In this document: piece after piece, positions 41,135-51,502 of the stretch
How the letters are laid out: every line of letters begins with the position of its first letter
Numbering within the stretch: the stretch's first letter is position 1
DNA from: Paeniglutamicibacter terrestris
GTDB lineage: Bacteria > Actinomycetota > Actinomycetes > Actinomycetales > Micrococcaceae
Reading direction: 5' to 3'
DNA length: 64,000 bases
Assembly (NCBI RefSeq): GCF_012271785.1
Contig: NZ_JAAWVT010000002.1
Coordinates: forward strand, 62,001 to 126,000
The notes under the pieces: generated by a model
The model's input: only the letters and a program-made list of their open reading frames with translations
What the model was told of the DNA's origin: nothing
Databases searched by the model: none
Program-made: the position numbers and the translations under genes

Positions 41135-41603
41135 GATTCCCCCTGTAGACCACCGAAAATATTCACAGTCTAGCGATACCGCCACCCGGGCTCTCTGGGG
41201 GAGAGAGGCGGAGGGTGTTACAAGATCTCGAGATCCCCTCCTCAAGGACTCATGCCGACCAATTTGCTGACCCCTTATCCGTTGGTTAGTGCTCGGCCCG
41301 GCCCCTCAATGTCATCTGTTGGCAGGGTCACGGTCCTCGCTTTGGTAGTGCCGGGGTTAATCCGATAGACTATGGGCTGTTGTGCGTGTCCTTTGTTCGA
41401 CACAACCTTCTCCGCGTGACGGCTCAGTTGCAGAGCCACTGGTCTGCTGGGATTGCGAACATTCATGGACGGCCGGTCTTTTCAGTCCTCACCTGGCGAA
41501 CTGGTTACAGCGCATCGAACACAGCACACGGACGACAGTGGATCTCACAGCCCCTGTTTGGAACTGTGCTTGACCAGTAACCAATAAAACAAAGGCAATT
41601 ACA
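41135..41603. other. Upstream region of SGNH gene and rplM leader
   Basis: 469 bases without a gene. The right half is a leader of about 225 bases for rplM and contains GGCTC (41421-41425) with GAGCC (41433-41437), and an outer pairing ACTGGT (41500-41505) with ACCAGT (41573-41578) near the ribosome binding site. The folds are weaker than in the str, S10 and alpha leaders. Confidence 0.4.
41342..41371 (+). promoter_or_regulatory. Candidate promoter of rplM-rpsI
   Basis: TTGGTA (41342-41347), 18 bases, TAGACT (41366-41371). It shares the TAGACT -10 of the tuf and spc promoters. The transcript would start near 41378. Confidence 0.5.
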
Positions 41604-42047
41604 GTGCGTACGTTCACTCCAAAGCCGGCTGACCAGACCCGCCAGTGGCACATCATTGATGCCACCGACGTTGTACTTGGTCGCCTCGCCGTCCAGGCCG
41701 CAACCCTGCTGCGCGGCAAGCACAAGGCTACCTTCGCCCCCCACATGGACATGGGCGATCACGTCATCATCATCAACGCCGAGAAGGTTGCCCTCACCGG
41801 CGCCAAGCTCGAAAACAAGCGCGCTTACCGTCACTCGGGTTTCCCGGGCGGCCTGAAGTCCGTTACCTACGCCGAGCTTCTTGAAAAGAACCCGGTTCAG
41901 GCAGTGGAGAAGGCCATCAAGGGCATGCTTCCGAAGAACTCGCTGGCCGCAGACCAGCTGTCCAAGTTGAAGGTATACCGCGGTGCAGAGCACCCGCACG
42001 CTGCACAGCAGCCGGCTGCCTTCGAAATCACCCAGGTCGCGCAGTAG
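41604..42047 (+). CDS. rplM: 50S ribosomal protein L13
   Basis: 147 residues. Starts [20 protein letters not shown]; contains [29 protein letters not shown] and the KGMLPKNSL motif. L13 is an early 50S assembly protein. GTG 41604; the upstream AAAGG is a moderate ribosome binding site. rpsI follows after 36 bases, the usual pair. Confidence 0.97.
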   Translation: MRTFTPKPADQTRQWHIIDATDVVLGRLAVQAATLLRGKHKATFAPHMDMGDHVIIINAEKVALTGAKLENKRAYRHSGFPGGLKSVTYAELLEKNPVQAVEKAIKGMLPKNSLAADQLSKLKVYRGAEHPHAAQQPAAFEITQVAQ

Positions 42048-42083
42048 CGCTGGGCCCCGAGAAAAAGACATTAGGAGATAATC

Positions 42084-42584
42084 GTGGCTCAGAACACTGA
42101 AGAGATCATCGAAACAGAGGCCGAAGCTCCGGCCTCGTACACCTCGGAGTCCGCACCGGCCGAGGCCGTTGTTGTCAAGGAACGTCCGGCACTGACCGTG
42201 CCCGGCGCAGCCGTTGGCCGTCGCAAGCAGGCAATCGCCCGCGTTCGCATCGTTCCGGGTACCGGCCAGTGGACCTTGAACGGTCGCACGCTGGAGAACT
42301 ACTTCCCGAACAAGCTGCACCAGCAGGATGTTAACGAGCCGTTCAAGCTGCTCGAACTCGATGGCGCTTACGACGTTATCGCTCGCATCCACGGCGGTGG
42401 CCCCTCGGGCCAGGCCGGTGCACTGCGTTTGGGCATTGCTCGCTCGCTGAACGAAATCGACCGCGACAACAACCGTGCGGCCCTCAAGAAGGCCGGCTAC
42501 TTGACTCGTGACGCTCGCGTCATCGAGCGTAAGAAGGCTGGTCTCAAGAAGGCTCGTAAGGCTTCGCAGTTCTCCAAGCGCTAA
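42084..42584 (+). CDS. rpsI: 30S ribosomal protein S9 with acidic N-terminus
   Basis: 166 residues. The core starts near residue 42 with [15 protein letters not shown] and ends with the conserved C-terminal [12 protein letters not shown], whose last Arg contacts P-site tRNA. The first 40 residues are an Ala/Glu-rich extension ([23 protein letters not shown]), typical of actinobacteria. GTG 42084 with AGGAG. Second gene of the rplM operon. Confidence 0.97.
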   Translation: MAQNTEEIIETEAEAPASYTSESAPAEAVVVKERPALTVPGAAVGRRKQAIARVRIVPGTGQWTLNGRTLENYFPNKLHQQDVNEPFKLLELDGAYDVIARIHGGGPSGQAGALRLGIARSLNEIDRDNNRAALKKAGYLTRDARVIERKKAGLKKARKASQFSKR

Positions 42585-42593
42585 ATCGCTTGC

Positions 42594-42647
42594 GCTGGGC
42601 TTTTGCCCAGCACCGAAGGGTCTCGACATTCGTGTCGGGGCCCTTCG
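42594..42647 (+). terminator. Tandem hairpin terminator of rplM-rpsI
   Basis: GCTGGGC-TTTT-GCCCAGC (42594-42611), then CGAAGGG (42614-42620) with CCCTTCG (42641-42647) enclosing CGACA/TGTCG. Neither has a proper U-tract. Confidence 0.65.
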
Positions 42648-42764
42648 CTCGTTAACGGCCGATGCGTCGTTTGGGAGACGGTATGGCAAATCACTGTGTG
42701 AAAGTGCCTTGATTAGGGCGACACTTCCCATAAGTTTGTGTCTGTGGCCCTATGATGGAACACG

Positions 42765-44111
42765 ATGGCAAGGTTATTTGGGACCGATGGTGTCCGCGGA
42801 AAAGCAAACGAACTTCTGACCCCCGAGCTGGCGATGGCGCTTTCACAGGCCGCCGCGGTGGTATTGGGTCATGAACAAATAGACGATGGGCGCAGGCCCG
42901 TGGCGGTGGTGGCCAAAGATCCTCGGATCAGCGGCGACTTTATTTCCGCTGCAATTGAGGCGGGGCTGGCGGCTTCGGGCGTAGACGTCCACGACGCCGG
43001 CACTTTGCCGACCCCTGCAGCCGCATACCTGGTAGCGGATCTTGGTGCCGACTTTGGCGTCATGATTTCGGCTTCGCACAACGCCGCACCCGATAACGGC
43101 ATCAAGTTCCTGGCCCGAGGTGGCAAGAAGCTTGACGACGCTCTTGAGGATGCGATCGAGGCCCAGCTGGAGAAGCCCGTATACCGCCCGGTCGGTGGTG
43201 ATGTGGGACGAATTTCCCGCTTCGCCGATGCCGAGGACAGGTACGTGATGCACCTGTTGCAGGCGTTGCCTAACCGTCTGGAGGGGCTGAAAATTGTCCT
43301 TGACTGCGCCCATGGTGCGGCCAGCGGTTGCTCACCGGAGGTCTTCAACGCAGCCGGTGCCCAGCTGGTGGTCATCGGCGCAGAGCCCGATGGAATCAAC
43401 ATCAACGACGGCTACGGATCCACCCACCTCGAACGTCTGCAGGCGGCAGTGTTGGATAACGGTGCCGACCTAGGCATCGCCCACGACGGCGACGCCGATC
43501 GTTGCCTGGCCGTTGACCACGAAGGAAACATCGTGGACGGTGACCAGATCATGGCGATCATGGCCACCGACATGAAGGAACGCGGCATCCTGAAGGACAA
43601 CACCTTGGTCGCCACGGTGATGAGTAACCTAGGCTTGAAAATCGCGATGCGTGAAGCAGGAGTTACCGTCAAAGAAACCGGCGTCGGAGACCGCTACGTT
43701 CTAGCGGGCATGCGCGAAGGCGCCTTCAACCTCGGTGGAGAACAGTCCGGCCACGTGATCTTTGCCGATCACGCCACCACCGGCGACGGCGTTCTGACGG
43801 GCCTGCTCATTGCCGCACGCGTCAAGGCGACGGGCAAAACGCTAAAAGAACTTGCCAGCGCGATGACCGTGCTGCCACAGGTACTGATCAACGTGAAGGG
43901 CGTCAACAAGGCTGCAGCACCGCAGAACGCGGTGCTCAATTCCGCGATCGGCGCGGCCGAAGCAGCACTGGGTGAGAGCGGGCGCGTACTGTTGCGCCCC
44001 TCGGGCACCGAACCGGTGGTTCGCGTGATGGTGGAAGCCACCTCGCACGACGTAGCGCAGGCCCTGGCCACATCGCTGGCCGAAGTTGTTTCGCAAGAAC
44101 TCGCACTCTAA
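42765..44111 (+). CDS. glmM: Phosphoglucosamine mutase
   Basis: 448 residues. Converts glucosamine-6-phosphate to glucosamine-1-phosphate on the way to UDP-GlcNAc for peptidoglycan. The phosphorylated catalytic Ser104 lies in [12 protein letters not shown]; the metal loop is DGDADRC and the phosphate-binding loop is [15 protein letters not shown] 42765 gives [18 protein letters not shown] at 42751-42756 stands eight bases before the ATG with no ribosome binding site, so the mRNA may be almost leaderless. glmS, which makes its substrate, is 5 kb downstream on the other strand. Confidence 0.97.
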   Translation: MARLFGTDGVRGKANELLTPELAMALSQAAAVVLGHEQIDDGRRPVAVVAKDPRISGDFISAAIEAGLAASGVDVHDAGTLPTPAAAYLVADLGADFGVMISASHNAAPDNGIKFLARGGKKLDDALEDAIEAQLEKPVYRPVGGDVGRISRFADAEDRYVMHLLQALPNRLEGLKIVLDCAHGAASGCSPEVFNAAGAQLVVIGAEPDGININDGYGSTHLERLQAAVLDNGADLGIAHDGDADRCLAVDHEGNIVDGDQIMAIMATDMKERGILKDNTLVATVMSNLGLKIAMREAGVTVKETGVGDRYVLAGMREGAFNLGGEQSGHVIFADHATTGDGVLTGLLIAARVKATGKTLKELASAMTVLPQVLINVKGVNKAAAPQNAVLNSAIGAAEAALGESGRVLLRPSGTEPVVRVMVEATSHDVAQALATSLAEVVSQELAL

Positions 44112-44251
44112 ATTCCACACCAGCTGTACAACACACCGAGTCTAGAAACGGCGCCAAGCGGAAGCTGCTTCTAGACTCGGTGGTGTTTGTCCTAAGGGTT
44201 ACGGCCACGACGCCGTGACCCCACCATTCTTGAAGGGTGTACTCGGGGATT

Positions 44252-45595
44252 ATGAGCTTAAAGATTTCGGTGGTGGGCACCGGCTACCTCGGTGTTACAC
44301 ACGCTGCCTGCATGGCGGAATTGGGCTTTGAGGTCATTGGTGTTGACGTTGATCCGGCCAAGATCAAAGCCCTTTCGGCCGGAAAATTGCCTTTCCATGA
44401 ACCCGGTCTGGATCGGTTGCTGGAAAAGCACGTTGAGTCCGGTCGGCTGCGCTTCACGACCGACTACGACGAGGTTGCTTCCTGGGCCGATGTTCATTTC
44501 ATCGGCGTCGGAACCCCGCAACGCGCCGACGGCCACGGGGCCGACATGCGTTTTGTTGATGCATCGGTCACCGAACTGGCCACCAGAATCAGGGGCAAGG
44601 CACTGATCGTGGGCAAGTCAACCGTGCCGGTGGGAACAGCGCGGCGCCTTGAGTCAATCATTGGCACCCACGCACACCCCGACGCACAGATTTCGTTGGC
44701 CTGGAACCCCGAGTTCCTCCGTGAGGGCTTCGCCGTGAAGGACACCATGTCCCCTGACCGTTTGGTCATTGGCTGCACCGACGCGCACAGCGAAGAGACC
44801 CTGCGCGTCATCTACGCCCAAGCCCTCGAGGCCAACACGCCGCTGATCGTCACCGACTTCGAAACCGCCGAACTGGTGAAGGTCGCTGCCAATGCGTTCC
44901 TGGCCACCAAGATCTCCTTTATCAACTCCTTCGCCGAGGTCACCGAGACCATCGGCGGTGACATCACCGTACTGGCAGATGCACTGGGTTACGATGCCCG
45001 CATCGGGCGAAAATTCCTCAACGCCGGGGTGGGCTTTGGCGGTGGCTGCTTGCCCAAGGACATCCGAGCCTTGCAGGCACGCACCAGCGAACTCGGGCTG
45101 ACCCACACCATGGGCTTCCTGGCCGAAGTCGATGAGATCAACCTGCGCCGGCGCGAACGCGTGGTGCGGCTGGCACAGACCATGCTCAAGGACCAACTGG
45201 CCGGGGCGCAGATTGCGGTTCTGGGTGTCACCTTCAAACCGGACTCCGATGACGTTCGCGATTCACCGGCACTGGATATCGCCGTCCGGCTGTTTAACGC
45301 TGGAGCCGAGGTGTCGGTGTACGACCCTAAGGGCAATACCAACGCCGCCGCCCGCTTCCCGCGCCTGAACTACGCCCCGGATCTTGCCGCGGCGGTGCAG
45401 AATGCGGACCTGGTCCTGCTCTTGACCGAATGGGATGAGTTCAAGACCTTGCTGCCAGCGGACCTGGAGCCCCTGGTCGGTGCGCGCAAGATCATCGACG
45501 GGCGCAATGTGCTCAACCGTTCTCGATGGGAAGCCGCCGGGTGGGAACTGGTGGGCATGGGCCAGCACTACACTCCGCTGGACGGCCAGCTCTAG
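44252..45595 (+). CDS. UDP-glucose 6-dehydrogenase
   Basis: 447 residues from ATG 44252 (MSLKISVVGTGYLG); a GTG at 44237 is possible but badly placed for a ribosome binding site. NAD-binding GTGYLG at residues 9-14, central domain with ETAELVKVAANAFLATKISF, and the catalytic Cys266 in GFGGGCLPKD. It oxidises UDP-glucose to UDP-glucuronate for surface polysaccharides. UDP-N-acetyl-mannosamine dehydrogenases are related, but the Cys motif and the lysine arrangement fit the glucose enzyme. It follows glmM by 140 bases and ends at a 24-bp hairpin. Confidence 0.9.
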   Translation: MSLKISVVGTGYLGVTHAACMAELGFEVIGVDVDPAKIKALSAGKLPFHEPGLDRLLEKHVESGRLRFTTDYDEVASWADVHFIGVGTPQRADGHGADMRFVDASVTELATRIRGKALIVGKSTVPVGTARRLESIIGTHAHPDAQISLAWNPEFLREGFAVKDTMSPDRLVIGCTDAHSEETLRVIYAQALEANTPLIVTDFETAELVKVAANAFLATKISFINSFAEVTETIGGDITVLADALGYDARIGRKFLNAGVGFGGGCLPKDIRALQARTSELGLTHTMGFLAEVDEINLRRRERVVRLAQTMLKDQLAGAQIAVLGVTFKPDSDDVRDSPALDIAVRLFNAGAEVSVYDPKGNTNAAARFPRLNYAPDLAAAVQNADLVLLLTEWDEFKTLLPADLEPLVGARKIIDGRNVLNRSRWEAAGWELVGMGQHYTPLDGQL

Positions 45596-45629
45596 GACAC
45601 GAGCTAAGTAGCCAGTCCCCGCAGTACCC

Positions 45630-45680
45630 CAAGACAAGGCAAGGGGCCAGTTCATGGAACTGGCCCCTTGCCTTGTCTTG
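45630..45680. terminator. Bidirectional 24-bp hairpin
   Basis: Perfect 24-bp stem, 45630-45653 with 45657-45680, and a three-base ATG loop, placed between convergent ugd-type and NAD(P)HX-repair genes. There is no U-tract on either side. Confidence 0.8.
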
Positions 45681-45698
45681 TCGTAACGCGTCGCTAGC

Positions 45699-47231
45699 TT
45701 AGAGTCCTAGCTGGCGAGCGGCGCGGGGGAGTTCCTGCAGAAGATCTACGGCACTGAGTGTGCCCTCAGCCGCGGCCAGGGCACCGGCATGCGCGTGGAT
45801 GAGCGCCCCCGCTGCGGCCAATTCGGTCAGGCGGTGACTCTGGGTCACTTCGTCGGCTCCGGTCATCGACGGGAAGGTGGCAGCCGCGAGCAGCGTGCCC
45901 AAGATCCCGGTGAGTACGTCCCCACTGCCGGCCGTGGCCAAATCCGGGGTCGCGGCATGGACGATGAGCGCGTAGCCATCGGGCGCGGTGCAAATGGTGG
46001 CCGAACCCTTCAGCAAGATGACACAGTCATAGGCCACCGCCGCCCAGCGGGCCCAGCGGATCGGGTCGGTGGCGATGTCGGTCGCGCTGACCCGGACGCC
46101 GGCCTTAGCCAGCAGTGAGTGCAGCTCCCCGGCATGCGGGGTAAGAATGCGTAATTGGTGGTGTTCGCCCGGCTCCAGCATCGCCAGGGCACCAGCATCA
46201 AGCACACACGGATTGTTGGCTTCGAGGATCTGGTCCAGGTACTGACGCGTCTCGGCGTTGTCAACAAGACCCGGGCCGATGGCCCAGGCCGAAATGCGGG
46301 TCGCTCCGGCACGTCCGTTGCGGCGGTTCCGCGCCAATAGGGCGGTGAGCTCTTCGGTGTTCAGCGGGACAGATTCGGGGACCTGTGTGGTCAGTGCCGT
46401 GGCGACCGCCTCCGGGACCACGGTGCGCAGCAGACCGAGGCCGCTGGCGACCGCGGCGCGGGCGCTGAGTACCGCAGCACCGGGATATTTCGCGGATCCT
46501 GCCAGCAGCCCCAACACGCCACGCTGATACTTGTGCGCGCCGGCCGCTGCCCAACTCTGATCACGATCCAACAAAAGCTCTAGATCATCCCCCTGCACCA
46601 CCCATGCATCGGGTTTCGGCAGGTGATCCGTTAATCCGGCATCGGTGATGTGGATGCTTCCGGAGACCAGGTGCCCGGAGCCCACCACCAGACCGGTCTT
46701 CAGGGCGCCGAAGCATACGGTGCGATCCGCGCGAATCACGCTGGGAGCTGCTGCTCCGGTGTTTGCATCCACGCCGCTGGGGATATCGGCGGCCAGCACC
46801 CGCACCTGGCTCGGGATTTTCGGTAGCTCGGCGCCGGGGCGTAATCCGGTGCCGTAGAGGGCATCAACAACCAAGTCGGTATCCACCAGGAGCTCGTCTA
46901 GGTGCTTGGCGGTCGTGGTGCGTCCTCCGGAGCGCACGAGCGCGGCAAGGCCCTGAGCGTGCGCCTGAGGGGCGAGCAGTACGGCAGTGGCACGTACCCC
47001 GCGCTTGGCCAGTGCGGCCAGGGCAAAGAGTCCATCCCCGCCGTTGTTTCCCGGTCCGATCAGTCCCAGCACTCGGGCGCCGTAGAGACGTCCGCCATCA
47101 CTCTTGAGCATCAAAACGGCTTGATGTGCCAGCGCATCGGCGGCCAGACGCATCAATGTGGTGTCGTTTGCATCCTTGAGCTGTGCGGTCTCGGCATCTC
47201 GAACGTGGGAACCTGCATAGACGGGGATCAT
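45699..47231 (-). CDS. nnr: Bifunctional NAD(P)HX epimerase/dehydratase
   Basis: 510 residues. The N-terminal epimerase (YjeF_N) has GPGNNGGDGLFALAAL and the DALYGTGLR loop; the C-terminal ADP-dependent dehydratase (carbohydrate kinase-like) has YQRGVLGLLAGSAKYPGAA, LTPHAGEL and GSGDVLTGILG. Together they repair hydrated NADH and NADPH. ATG 47231 is chosen: TATTCT (plus-strand 47238-47243) ends six bases before it and there is no Shine-Dalgarno, so it is probably leaderless. The frame stays open to 47348, into the acpS end. Confidence 0.94.
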   Translation of the reverse strand: MIPVYAGSHVRDAETAQLKDANDTTLMRLAADALAHQAVLMLKSDGGRLYGARVLGLIGPGNNGGDGLFALAALAKRGVRATAVLLAPQAHAQGLAALVRSGGRTTTAKHLDELLVDTDLVVDALYGTGLRPGAELPKIPSQVRVLAADIPSGVDANTGAAAPSVIRADRTVCFGALKTGLVVGSGHLVSGSIHITDAGLTDHLPKPDAWVVQGDDLELLLDRDQSWAAAGAHKYQRGVLGLLAGSAKYPGAAVLSARAAVASGLGLLRTVVPEAVATALTTQVPESVPLNTEELTALLARNRRNGRAGATRISAWAIGPGLVDNAETRQYLDQILEANNPCVLDAGALAMLEPGEHHQLRILTPHAGELHSLLAKAGVRVSATDIATDPIRWARWAAVAYDCVILLKGSATICTAPDGYALIVHAATPDLATAGSGDVLTGILGTLLAAATFPSMTGADEVTQSHRLTELAAAGALIHAHAGALAAAEGTLSAVDLLQELPRAARQLGL

Positions 47232-47307
47232 ACGTTCAGAATACCCAACCGTGAGCGCAAATTCTTGCAGGTCAGCAGCGGCGCTTCGCGCCGGAACCAA
47301 GGTGTTC

Positions 47308-47658
47308 TTATCGTTCGGCAACCACCATGGCGGTGGCCAGGTCACCATCGTGACTCATCGACAGGTGCCAGTGCACCACGCCCTTGGCCTCGGCGGCCTC
47401 GGCAACCGAACCGTCGAGGACCACATACGGATCACCCGCAGCGTCCTTCTTGATGGTGCAATGTTGCCAGTTCATACCGGCCGGTGCGCCAAGGGCCTTG
47501 GCGATGGCTTCCTTGGCCGCAAAACGTGCAGCGAGGGAGCGCACGTGTAGATCGCGCTCATCCGGGACAAAAAGCCGTTCTAGGAGGGCGGGGGTCCGCT
47601 CCAATTGCGCCTTGAACCTCGACACCTGAACAACATCAACACCAATTCCCACGATCAT
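47308..47658 (-). CDS. acpS: Holo-[acyl-carrier-protein] synthase
   Basis: 116 residues. Transfers phosphopantetheine from CoA to acyl carrier protein. Metal ligands Asp8 ([10 protein letters not shown]) and Glu50 ([13 protein letters not shown]), and the C-terminal [20 protein letters not shown] are diagnostic. ATG 47658 is preceded by TAAACT (minus strand, plus-strand 47666-47671) with seven bases between, so it is a predicted leaderless gene. It lies just ahead of the NAD(P)HX repair gene on the same strand, a common actinobacterial pairing. Confidence 0.95.
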   Translation of the reverse strand: MIVGIGVDVVQVSRFKAQLERTPALLERLFVPDERDLHVRSLAARFAAKEAIAKALGAPAGMNWQHCTIKKDAAGDPYVVLDGSVAEAAEAKGVVHWHLSMSHDGDLATAMVVAER

Positions 47659-47768
47659 GCCTTCGAGTTTAGCTGGCGTGATGCAGCGCCCGATCCGCAC
47701 CCGATGAATGGGGCGTAGGCTTCTTGGCACCGCTTGCACCCGGTAGGCGGTGGAAGGAACCGTGAATC

Positions 47769-48350
47769 ATGGGCAGCACAGACCAGCCAAACGAGGGCGA
47801 ATCGCGAGCCATAGCCCTGCTGCGGGACGGATTTTCTCGCGCACAAGAAAGCCTGGAGGAACTCTTGGAAGCGGCCGAACCGCGAATGCTCCGATTCCGG
47901 GCCAGTGAAAATAGCAACTCGATGGCATGGCTGATCTGGCACCTGAGTCGAGTTCAAGATGACCACTTCACGCATCTGGCCCTGAGCCTGGGCCAGGAGC
48001 AATCACTCGAGCAGTGTTGGGTTTCAAAGGGTTGGGCCACCACGTTTAATCTGTCCTACCCGTTAATGGAAACTGGGTATGGGCAGGGCATCGACGCCGT
48101 GGCGGACTTCGGGATGTACGACGGTGAATACCTGCTCGGTTATCACCAAGACGTCCATCAACTGACGATGAGCGTCCTTGACCGCCTCACCGAGCAGGAC
48201 CTTGATACGGTCATTGATCGGCGCTGGAACCCTGAGGTGACGGCCCTGACACGCTTGGTCAGCATCTTAGGTGAGGTGACGGCGCACCTGGCGCAGGCAC
48301 AATTCCTGCAGGGTATCCACAAGGACGCGTTGAGCCAAAACGGGCGTTAA
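47769..48350 (+). CDS. DinB-like (DUF664) protein
   Basis: 193 residues. Four-helix DinB/DUF664 fold: an N-terminal helix, then SMAWLIWHLSRVQDDH with the first His metal ligand, then YHQDVHQLTMSVLDRL and the last helix with SILGEVTAHLAQAQFLQG, giving a three-His metal site. Family members in actinobacteria include mycothiol-dependent transferases and many of unknown role. ATG 47769 with GGAAGGAA upstream. It is divergent from acpS and convergent with glmS, so context gives no function. Confidence 0.82.
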   Translation: MGSTDQPNEGESRAIALLRDGFSRAQESLEELLEAAEPRMLRFRASENSNSMAWLIWHLSRVQDDHFTHLALSLGQEQSLEQCWVSKGWATTFNLSYPLMETGYGQGIDAVADFGMYDGEYLLGYHQDVHQLTMSVLDRLTEQDLDTVIDRRWNPEVTALTRLVSILGEVTAHLAQAQFLQGIHKDALSQNGR

Positions 48351-48358
48351 GCACCGAT

Positions 48359-48395
48359 GGTGCAGGTGCCGCCCCAAAGGGGAAGCTCCTGCACC
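48359..48395. terminator. Hairpin between DinB-like gene and glmS
   Basis: GGTGCAGG (48359-48366) pairs with CCTGCACC (48388-48395), with CCCC-AAA-GGGG (48372-48382) inside. It lies between two convergent genes and probably serves both; no U-tract. Confidence 0.65.
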
Positions 48396-48428
48396 ACGCA
48401 GTGACGACGCGAAGAAAGAACCGTTGAT

Positions 48429-50300
48429 TTACTCGACGGTGACCGATTTGGCCAGGTTACGCGGCTGATCAACGTCAAGGCCCTTGGCCGAGGCCAGTTC
48501 GCAGGCGAAGAGCTGCAACGGAACGGTGGACAGCAGCGGCATCAACAGCACCGGGGTCTCCGGGACGTAGAAGACGAACGAAGCGTAATCGCGAACCGAC
48601 TCATCGCCTTCTTCCGCAATGACCAAGGTCTTGGCGCCACGGGCGCGCACTTCCTGGATGTTGGAAACCACCTTGGAGTGCAACGAGTCGCGGCCGCGCG
48701 GTGATGGAACCACTACGAAGACCGGGAGATCCTGCTCGATCAGGGCGATCGGACCGTGCTTCAGCTCGCCAGCGGCAAAGCCTTCCGCGTGGATGTAAGC
48801 GATTTCCTTGAGCTTCAGCGCGCCTTCCATGGCGACGGGGTAGCCCACGTGGCGGCCCAGGAAGAGCACCGACTCGTTGTCCTTCATCGAGCGTGCCAGC
48901 GACTTGATCTCTTCGCTGCGGTCCAGAATGTCCTGGATCTTGGCAGGGATCTTACCCAGATCGGCCAGGATGTCCTTGATCTGTCCGGAGAACAGGTTGC
49001 CACGCAACTGAGCCAGGTACAGACCCAACAGGTAGGTGGCGGTGATCTGGGCCAGGAACGCCTTGGTGGAGGCGACGGCAATTTCCGGTCCGGCGTGGGT
49101 GTACAGCACGGCATCGGATTCACGCGGGATGGTGGAGCCGTTGGTGTTGCAGATGGCCAGAGTCTTGGCGCCCTGCTCCTTGGCGTAACGCACTGCCATG
49201 AGAGTATCCATGGTTTCGCCCGACTGGGAGATGGAAACGATCAGGGTATTGGCATCCACGATCGGATCGCGGTAACGGAATTCGTGGCTCAACTCGACCT
49301 CGACCGGGATACGGCACCAGTTTTCGATGGCGTACTTGGCTACCGAACCCGCATAGGCGGAGGTACCGCAGGCGAGCACAACAATCTTCGTGACTGCTGC
49401 CAGTTCCTCGGGGGAGATGCGCAGTTCATCAAGGGTCAGGCGTCCGAAGGCGTCCGAGCGACCCAGCAGGGTGTCGGCAACTGCGGCTGGCTGGTCGAAG
49501 ATTTCCTTCTCCATGAAGGAACCAAAGCCACCCTTTTCGGCGCTGGCAGCGTCCCAATCAACGGTGAATTCTTTGCCTTCGGCCGGGTTGCCAGCGAAGT
49601 CGGTGATGGTGTGGGAATCGGGCGTGATCGTGACGATCTGGTCCTGACCCAGTTCTACGGCGCGGCGGGTGAAGTCGATGAAGCCCGACACATCGGAACC
49701 CAAGAAGTTCTCGCCGTCGCCCAGTCCCAATACCAGCGGGGAGTTACGGCGGGCGGCGACAACGACGCCGGGGTGCTCGGCGTGGACGGCCAGCAGGGTG
49801 AAGGCACCCTCAAGCTGGCGGGCGGTGAGCTCCATGGAACGGGTGAGGTCACCGGCGCCTTCGCCACGGTAGACGGATCCGAGCAGTGCTGCTGCAACTT
49901 CGGTGTCAGTTTCGGAAAGGAATTCGACGCCGTCGGCGCGCAGCTTGCCCTTGAGCTCGGCAAAGTTTTCGATGATGCCGTTGTGAATCAACGCGAGGTT
50001 GCCTTCATCGGCCAGGTGAGGGTGGGCATTGCCATCGGTTGGGCCGCCGTGGGTGGCCCAACGAGTGTGGCCAATTCCGGTCAGAGATGCCGGCAGAGCA
50101 TCTGCTTCCAACGAGTCGACGAGGTTGACGAGCTTGCCCGCCTTTTTGCGCGAACTGATTCCCGCATCGGTGACTACGGCAAGTCCGGCCGAGTCGTATC
50201 CGCGATACTCGAGGCGTCGCAGGCCCTCAAGAATCACATCGAGCGCACCATGATTGGCTGCTCGGCCAGCATTACCTACGTATCCAACGATTCCACACAT
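48429..50300 (-). CDS. glmS: Glucosamine-fructose-6-phosphate aminotransferase
   Basis: 623 residues from ATG 50300. Makes glucosamine-6-phosphate from fructose-6-phosphate and glutamine. After Met removal, Cys2 is the glutaminase nucleophile (CGIVGYVG). The glutaminase domain covers about residues 1-240, with RWATHGGPTDGNAHPH, and two SIS isomerase domains follow (VVLACGTSAYAG, SISQSGETMDT, LFLGRHVGYPVAMEGALKLKE), ending in the catalytic DQPRNLAKSVTVE. No glmS ribozyme core could be recognised in its short upstream region. Divergent from coaA. Confidence 0.97.
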   Translation of the reverse strand: MCGIVGYVGNAGRAANHGALDVILEGLRRLEYRGYDSAGLAVVTDAGISSRKKAGKLVNLVDSLEADALPASLTGIGHTRWATHGGPTDGNAHPHLADEGNLALIHNGIIENFAELKGKLRADGVEFLSETDTEVAAALLGSVYRGEGAGDLTRSMELTARQLEGAFTLLAVHAEHPGVVVAARRNSPLVLGLGDGENFLGSDVSGFIDFTRRAVELGQDQIVTITPDSHTITDFAGNPAEGKEFTVDWDAASAEKGGFGSFMEKEIFDQPAAVADTLLGRSDAFGRLTLDELRISPEELAAVTKIVVLACGTSAYAGSVAKYAIENWCRIPVEVELSHEFRYRDPIVDANTLIVSISQSGETMDTLMAVRYAKEQGAKTLAICNTNGSTIPRESDAVLYTHAGPEIAVASTKAFLAQITATYLLGLYLAQLRGNLFSGQIKDILADLGKIPAKIQDILDRSEEIKSLARSMKDNESVLFLGRHVGYPVAMEGALKLKEIAYIHAEGFAAGELKHGPIALIEQDLPVFVVVPSPRGRDSLHSKVVSNIQEVRARGAKTLVIAEEGDESVRDYASFVFYVPETPVLLMPLLSTVPLQLFACELASAKGLDVDQPRNLAKSVTVE

Positions 50301-50448
50301 GAGGAAAAGATTACCGTGCCCCGGGATGTACCGGGTGCATTTGCCCCGCTGATAGCTTAAAAAGACATGTGGGTATAACCACGCCAACAAGGTATGGCTA
50401 ATTCATGAAGTTTGGGATTACGGGTCAGTTGTTGGCACAATTCAAGGC

Positions 50449-51408
50449 GTGAATGGACAGCGAGCGGTCGACTACAGTGCAACACCCTTCGTTGAATTGG
50501 ACCGCCAAACGTGGGCGCGATTGTCGAATGAGATCAAGCAACCCCTGGATGAAGCGGACTTGATGCGTCTCAGTGGGCTCGGTGAAACACTGAATCTTTC
50601 CGAGGTGCGCGAGGTTTATCTACCACTCTCACGATTGTTAAACCTCTACGTTCAGGGCTCGGCCTCGCTGCATCAGGCCACCAATACCTTCCTTGGTGAA
50701 TCAACGCGACGCACCCCCTTTGTTATCGGTGTTGCTGGCTCGGTGGCCGTGGGTAAATCCACCACTGCCCGCGTGCTGCAGGAACTATTGCGGCGCTGGC
50801 CCGACACCCCCGATGTGCAGCTGATCACCACCGACGGCTTCCTGTATCCGAATGCGGATCTGGAGCAGCGCGGCATCATGCACCGCAAGGGTTTTCCGGA
50901 GTCCTACGATCGACGTCGATTGCTGCGTTTTGTCTCCGAGGTCAAATCGGGTGCCCCGGAGGTTCGTGCACCTTGGTACTCGCACCTGAGCTACGACATC
51001 GTTCCCGGAAAAGAAGTTGTGGTGCGATCCCCGCAGGTGCTGATCGTTGAAGGCCTGAACGTGTTGCAGCCAGCCCGCGCACGACTTGATGGCACAGCTG
51101 GTCTGGCATTGAGTGACTTCTTCGATTTCTCGGTGTATGTCGATGCGCGGACCGCTGACATCGAAGAGTGGTACATCCGCCGTTTCATGAGACTTCGTTC
51201 CGGAGCGTTCTCGGATCCCGCGTCTTACTTCCACCGCTACGCCTCGCTCAGTGATGAGGAAGCACGGGAGACCGCACACGGTATCTGGAAGCGCATTAAC
51301 GAACCAAACTTGCGAGAAAACGTGATTCCCACACGTGGTCGTGCGCAACTCGTTTTGAGTAAATCGGGAGATCACTCGATCCGTCGCATGTTGCTGCGCA
51401 AGATCTGA
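50449..51408 (+). CDS. coaA: Pantothenate kinase, type I
   Basis: 319 residues. First step of CoA synthesis. P-loop GSVAVGKST at residues 97-105, then [29 protein letters not shown] and [20 protein letters not shown], all typical of bacterial type I CoaA. GTG 50449 is the first start in frame; no strong ribosome binding site is seen. Divergent from glmS across 148 bases. Confidence 0.96.
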   Translation: MNGQRAVDYSATPFVELDRQTWARLSNEIKQPLDEADLMRLSGLGETLNLSEVREVYLPLSRLLNLYVQGSASLHQATNTFLGESTRRTPFVIGVAGSVAVGKSTTARVLQELLRRWPDTPDVQLITTDGFLYPNADLEQRGIMHRKGFPESYDRRRLLRFVSEVKSGAPEVRAPWYSHLSYDIVPGKEVVVRSPQVLIVEGLNVLQPARARLDGTAGLALSDFFDFSVYVDARTADIEEWYIRRFMRLRSGAFSDPASYFHRYASLSDEEARETAHGIWKRINEPNLRENVIPTRGRAQLVLSKSGDHSIRRMLLRKI

Positions 51409-51502
51409 TCGATCAAAACGAACGATGAATGGTAAGCAAATAAACTGAAAAATACCGGTGCATTACCTGTTGACCAGTGACATTGTGTGCAAAGCTAGGC
51501 AC

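Noticed and set aside
48756..50360. 534-codon plus-strand frame across glmS
   Set aside because: Antisense to a complete, well-supported glmS; repetitive Gly/Val/Asp composition typical of a shadow.
50301..50448. glmS ribozyme upstream of glmS
   Set aside because: The gap is only 148 bases and I see none of the conserved core; it also serves as the coaA upstream region.
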